From: Mesorhizobium sp. YC-39
GTDB lineage: Bacteria > Pseudomonadota > Alphaproteobacteria > Rhizobiales > Rhizobiaceae
Direction: 5' to 3'
Assembly: GCF_025753795.1 (NCBI RefSeq)
Contig: NZ_JAOWPS010000014.1
Location: 1-64,000 of the forward strand
Length of the DNA: 64,000 bases
Positions within the stretch are counted from its first letter, which is position 1, and every line of letters starts with the position of its first letter. The position numbers and the translations under genes are program-made. Shown in pieces: positions 60,356 through 64,000 of the stretch. The notes beneath the pieces are model-generated. The model worked only from the letters and a program-made list of their open reading frames with translations, had not been told where the DNA came from and did not search any database.

Positions 60356-61831
60356 TTAGCGCTCCACGCCGGACGACGGCTGCGCTGCAAGAGGCAGCCG
60401 TGAATCTTCGATCAGAGCGCCGTGAAGCGCCCTAACAGCATCGTCGAAGCGGGATTCATCAACTATGAAGATTATATCTACGCTGCGCATGAGCTGATGG
60501 ATGCCCAGGACCTCTATGCAAGCATCCGCTAGCGCTTGCACAGCAATGAACGTTAGGCTTTGGAGATTTAGGTCGCTTCCGATGGCCGAGACAATGCTCA
60601 CCTTCTTTGTGACAATATCAGCCGTCGGAAAGCTTTCCTCTAGAGCCTGGACAGCGGGCGCGATTACCTCGGGTGCCGCGGAGAGATAATGCGTGATGGT
60701 ATTTGCGTTTGATGCCTTAGTGACGACGCGGACGTCATAGCCTTTCAACTTCTTCAGAATCTCCGCCTCATATTCGTTCACACCCACCATATCCTGCTCG
60801 AAAAACTCTAGGGCGTACACTCCTCTGAGGCCGGTGATAATCTCTGCCTGCGGTGTGTCAGAGACGTAGTCGCGCGTAATGACGGTTCCTTCGTCCCCAG
60901 GTTCGAAGGTATTCTTGAAACGAAGAGGTATATTCGCATGGCGCAGCTCCTTGGCTGCAGCCGGATGTATCGCCTCCACTTCGAGGTTAGAGAGGTGATC
61001 GGCGACATCATAGTTGGTGTGGCCGATGGTGCGGACCCGTTCAATGCCGACAATCTTGGGGTCAGCTGTCGAAAGATGGTACTCCTTGTGGATTATTGCC
61101 TCCCTGGCGCCTGTGAGTACGGCGATCCGGGCGAATGTAAGCTCGGTGTAGCCACGGCCATAAATCTGCACCAGGCCACCTGGGCATCGGCTGTAGCCCG
61201 TGATGATCGGCAACTGCTTGCCGAGGTCGATCGCGGATAGCGCCGTCTCGATTCGCGCGTCAAGGCTCATTTCAGTTTCGTCAAGCCAGCCCGTGATGTC
61301 CACGAAGATTGCCTCCACGCCAAGTGTCCTGAGGAGCAGTGCCGTGTTGTGGGAACTGTGGGCTTCGCCCTGCGCGGCGAGAACTTCGCGCACCGTATCC
61401 AAGTGCTCTTCGAGCCTGAAGGGGCCATATGAACAAAGCCGCTGCAGATCCAACAGGCAGCTACGCACTCCTTCAATGCGGTCGCGAACAAAATCATCGG
61501 CGACGCGCCTTTCCGGCGAGCGGCCGAAGACTTCCGCATTGATCCTCCTCATCTCACGATGGACCTCTGCGATCGCTTCGACCAAAGCCGATCTTGATCT
61601 GTCGCCCGCAAAACGCGCATAGGCGCCGGGCTTGCCAGTTTTCTTGTGCTCGAGGAGCAGATCGGTCATTCCGCTATAAGCGGATACGACGAATATCCGG
61701 TTGTAGAGTCCGCTCCCCTTTCGTCCTCCGACTAGGACGTTCTCGAATACGGCAGCGGTGTTGGAGATCGACGTGCCTCCAATCTTCTCGACAGAGTGGG
61801 CGCTAGGCTCGCGGTTAGGCAGGAGATTCAC
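60356..61831 (-). CDS. ask: Ectoine-type aspartate kinase
   Basis: 491 residues from a GTG at 61831 with AAGGA eight bases upstream; a TTG at 61873 would add 14. The kinase domain has VEKIGGTSISN near the start, RIFVVSAYSGMTDLLLEHK, GRGYTELTFARIAVLTGAREAIIHKE (phosphate and aspartate binding) and TADPKIVG. Two ACT domains follow (ITGLRGVYALEFFEQDMVG; KVSIVSAIGSDL). The long insertion (AYARFAGDRSRSALVEAIAEVHREM) and the place beside ectB/ectC point to Ask_Ect, which supplies aspartyl phosphate for ectoine and often escapes lysine/threonine control. Confidence 0.88.
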   Translation of the reverse strand: MNLLPNREPSAHSVEKIGGTSISNTAAVFENVLVGGRKGSGLYNRIFVVSAYSGMTDLLLEHKKTGKPGAYARFAGDRSRSALVEAIAEVHREMRRINAEVFGRSPERRVADDFVRDRIEGVRSCLLDLQRLCSYGPFRLEEHLDTVREVLAAQGEAHSSHNTALLLRTLGVEAIFVDITGWLDETEMSLDARIETALSAIDLGKQLPIITGYSRCPGGLVQIYGRGYTELTFARIAVLTGAREAIIHKEYHLSTADPKIVGIERVRTIGHTNYDVADHLSNLEVEAIHPAAAKELRHANIPLRFKNTFEPGDEGTVITRDYVSDTPQAEIITGLRGVYALEFFEQDMVGVNEYEAEILKKLKGYDVRVVTKASNANTITHYLSAAPEVIAPAVQALEESFPTADIVTKKVSIVSAIGSDLNLQSLTFIAVQALADACIEVLGIHQLMRSVDIIFIVDESRFDDAVRALHGALIEDSRLPLAAQPSSGVER

Positions 61832-62174
61832 CTCAAAAATCCTTTTCGGCGAGGTGGGTTGGTCAGTTGACAACCTGCAGCACCAGCAAGGCGCCCATAG
61901 CCGCTATTTCGCGGCAAGACGTCATGCATGCGCGCTGACGCCCACACACTCTTTTCCTTCTGACGTCGCTCGCAGCGCTGCCATGCCCTGCGAAGGTTCT
62001 CCGAAACGCCAGCGATGGGCGGTAGATCGAATCCACGCGTCGTCGTACTTTCCTGGTCTGCGGATGTGCTAGCGCAGGGGAAGCCACGACCTCTGGCATG
62101 ACGAGCGACTGCGGAGAGGCGGAGGAGCCGAATACTCTCCATGTCGACGCTCATTAACCTTTTCTGTAGCGACA
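61832..62174. other. Gap between ask and ectC relic
   Basis: About 340 bases with no gene that I recognise. ectD would be possible here by analogy, but no hydroxylase motif is visible. Confidence 0.45.
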
Positions 62175-62519
62175 TCAGATCGCCTCAGAGTCGAGAGGAT
62201 ACGCGCCGGTCTCATCGTACACCTCGCTGCCGGCCAACGGAGGGACGAAGAGGTAGGTGCTTATCGAACGCGTAAATGATGTTCGGTCACACGACATGGA
62301 CCTCATCCGCTTGGGAACCCTCGATAGAGCCCGTTCCCGAGATGCAGTAGATCGCCTCAAGGTGGTTCCCATAATGCATCCTGAGCCGGGCGTCCGAATT
62401 AATCCTAGTGATATGCTCATCCCATCGTTCTTGAGGAGCAACCGCACGCTTTCCCAACTCGTCGTCTCGACCCGCCGGGCTGTCAGTTTCTCCTCATGAG
62501 ATCCCTGACGATCATCATC
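62175..62519 (-). pseudogene. Decayed ectoine synthase (ectC)
   Basis: The start (MMIVRDL, minus strand from 62519) lies 5 bases behind the ectB stop with GAGAGG before it. After a shift the frame reads RRVETTSWESVRLLLKNDGMSISL. Another frame has HYGNHLEAIYCISGTGSIE, the cupin motif of EctC. The first frame ends VPPLAGSEVYDETGAYPLD. At least three shifts and a net loss of about 15 codons make it non-functional. Confidence 0.85.
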
Positions 62520-62524
62520 ACCTC

Positions 62525-63832
62525 TCAAGCTGCCGTGTTCACTGCGCTGCCCATCACGCTATCGATAGCGTCCTCGAGGATGTCGAGACCTCGGCTAAGT
62601 TGAGCCTCCCCAATGACGAGGGGCGGCAGGCATTTCACGACCTCATCTTTGGGACCAGCGGTCTCGACAATGAGGCCCATCTGAAAGGCGTTGCTGATGA
62701 CCTGCCCCGCAACCTCGCCAGACTTCAGATCGATGCCCCGCATCATGCCACGACCTTTAACTGACACTCGCTCTGGATCATACTTCTGCGCAATCTGCTC
62801 AAGGCGACTTTTCAGCAAATTGCCTTTACCCCTGACGGACGCTGCCAAGCTGTCCGTTCGCCAGAAGTGCTCTACGGCTGCCCGGGCGGTGACGAAAGCA
62901 TGACAATTGCCGCGGAACGTCCCGTTGTGCTCTCCCGGTTCCCACTTGTCGAGTTGTCGATCAATTAGGACGAGGGCCATAGGCAGGCCATAACCCGATA
63001 TCGATTTGGCCATTGTGACGATGTCCGGTCGGAGACCGGCCGCCTCGAAGCTGAAGAACGCATCGGTCCGGCCAACACCCGCCTGAATGTCGTCTACGAT
63101 CAGCAGAGCTCCGTGTTTGCGCGCAATTGCCGCCACCTTGCGCAGCCACTCCGTCCCGCCGACATTGAGGCCGCCTTCGCCCTGAACTGTCTCGACAATA
63201 ACCGCCGCTGGGGCGTCCACGCCACTGGAGGGATCCGAGAGCAGGCGGTCAAGGTAGTCAGCGGTGTCCACACTGGACCCAAGATAGCCGTCATAGGGTA
63301 GCCGCGTCACGCCGCCAAGAAGCTGGCCAGCGGCTGCGCGGTGATATCGGTTGCCGGTGCAGGAGAGAGCGCCAAGGCTCACGCCATGAAAGCCGTTGGT
63401 GAAGGCTATGATGTTGGGCCGACCAGTGATCTTGCGAGCTAACTTGAGGGCAGCCTCGACCGCGTTGGCGCCGGTCGGACCGGGAAACTGCACGACGTAG
63501 TCTAGTTGTCGCGGCCTAAGGATCGTCTCGTGGAATTCTCGCAGAAAAGACTCCTTAGCTTCGTTGTATAAATCAAGGCCATGCGTTATGCCGTCGCCCG
63601 CAATGTAGTCTGCGAGCGCGGCCTTCAGCTCAGGGGGGTTGTGCCCATAGTTTAAACTTGAGCAGCCCATGAGAAAGTCGAGATAGGCCGTCCCATCTCG
63701 CGCAAACAGCTGAGCCCCTCGAGCCCTCGCGAAAACGACGGGAAAGCTGCGGGCGTAGCTGCGAACTTCAGACTCAAGATGGTTGAAGATCGCGAATTCC
63801 TCCTCGCGATCCGGTGCACTTTGGTCAGTCAT
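62525..63832 (-). CDS. ectB: Diaminobutyrate-2-oxoglutarate aminotransferase EctB
   Basis: 435 residues; ATG at 63832 (GAGAGGCAACG upstream). Class III aminotransferase: LDFLMGCSSLNYGHNPPELKAAL, QFPGPTGANAVEAALKLARKITGR, LLIVDDIQAGVGRTDAFFSFE (PLP Asp), and DIVTMAKSISGYGLPMALVLI with the PLP lysine in AKSISG. The pattern follows EctB, which turns aspartate semialdehyde into diaminobutyrate. RhbA/Dat of siderophore pathways is a close relative, but the ectC relic and Ask next to it favour ectoine. ectA would lie beyond 64000 if it exists. Confidence 0.9.
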   Translation of the reverse strand: MTDQSAPDREEEFAIFNHLESEVRSYARSFPVVFARARGAQLFARDGTAYLDFLMGCSSLNYGHNPPELKAALADYIAGDGITHGLDLYNEAKESFLREFHETILRPRQLDYVVQFPGPTGANAVEAALKLARKITGRPNIIAFTNGFHGVSLGALSCTGNRYHRAAAGQLLGGVTRLPYDGYLGSSVDTADYLDRLLSDPSSGVDAPAAVIVETVQGEGGLNVGGTEWLRKVAAIARKHGALLIVDDIQAGVGRTDAFFSFEAAGLRPDIVTMAKSISGYGLPMALVLIDRQLDKWEPGEHNGTFRGNCHAFVTARAAVEHFWRTDSLAASVRGKGNLLKSRLEQIAQKYDPERVSVKGRGMMRGIDLKSGEVAGQVISNAFQMGLIVETAGPKDEVVKCLPPLVIGEAQLSRGLDILEDAIDSVMGSAVNTAA

Positions 63833-64000
63833 CGTTGCCTCTCTATTTGGATACTAGGTAGGCAGACCGGCGGGAATGCCTGCAATGGGGTTCGTGGTCG
63901 AACCAAGGAGCTTGTCGGATTGGCGCACCCAGGTCCGAGCCACAGCTCAACTTGGACGAACACCGGTGCCGCCTGACCTCGCGTTTCACGAAGAGGACTT
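63833..64000. other. Upstream region of ectB at the window edge
   Basis: 168 bases. I could not recognise an ectA end here on either strand. No clear promoter. Confidence 0.4.

Noticed and set aside
1..64000. nod boxes, tRNA genes (including an island attachment site) and CRISPR arrays
   Set aside because: I looked for the nod-box core, cloverleaf-like T-arm sequences and regular short repeats and saw none convincing.

Overview
The window is a piece of a rhizobial symbiosis island, most likely from a Mesorhizobium (M. loti type). This rests on the combination of a type III secretion (T3SS) locus, a nifHDKENX operon, a second rpoN joined to a peroxiredoxin gene, nifQ, fdxB, ACC deaminase, a y4lA/y4lD-like SDR and P450 cluster, and a large amount of broken insertion-sequence DNA. 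No ribosomal RNA, tRNA, nod box or CRISPR array was seen. I worked by reading alone, so all family names are recognition calls and not search results.

Layout. 1-9.6 kb: the 3' end of a large T3SS effector with a shikimate-kinase-like domain, a nopP-like effector, then a tts box and the operon nopC-nopA-sctD-(sctX-like)-(sctY-like)-sctV-y4yS. 9.9-12 kb: an RpiR-type regulator and a broken DMT exporter. 12.0-18.1 kb: a NifA/sigma-54-type promoter followed by a small ORF, cytochrome P450, ferredoxin, SnoaL-like protein, a tandem double SDR and a luciferase-like monooxygenase. 18.4-22.1 kb: decayed fdxB, nifQ, and on the other strand an operon Irr/Fur-like - prxS - rpoN2 with its own -24/-12 promoter. 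22.1-27.2 kb: gene debris, a Fic protein, and a compact three-gene unit (AbiJ/HEPN-like protein, 86-aa protein, DUF4238 protein) that looks like a defence module. 27.8-36.1 kb: nifH promoter, nifHDKENX and the DUF269 gene. 36.1-40.6 kb: an insertion relative to the usual nif order, with an OmpR-type regulator, a UspA protein and a thioredoxin/TlpA-like protein under a strong NifA/sigma-54 promoter. 40.5-43.4 kb: broken nifH/nifX/DUF269 copies, then DUF683, fdxB, exoX-like and acdS. 43.6-60.2 kb: an IS graveyard (IS66, IS1380, three IS110-type elements, IS481, IS3, IS256, IS5/IS1182, IS21 pieces, tyrosine recombinases) with a SET-domain gene, an unknown 232-aa gene and a DMT transporter. 60.3-63.8 kb: ectB, decayed ectC and an ectoine-type aspartokinase on the minus strand.

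How it fits together. The T3SS part would act early, under TtsI, to deliver effectors to the legume. The NifA/RpoN2 part acts in nodules: at least four -24/-12 promoters (P450 cluster, Irr-like/prxS/rpoN2, nifH, thioredoxin gene) tie nitrogenase, redox protection and an undefined P450 pathway to the same switch. NifQ, NifE, NifN, NifX and FdxB serve FeMo-cofactor assembly and electron supply. AcdS and ExoX would modulate the host ethylene response and exopolysaccharide. Repeated duplications (fdxB, DUF269, a promoter cassette, a y4yS tail) show that the island has been rearranged by recombination.
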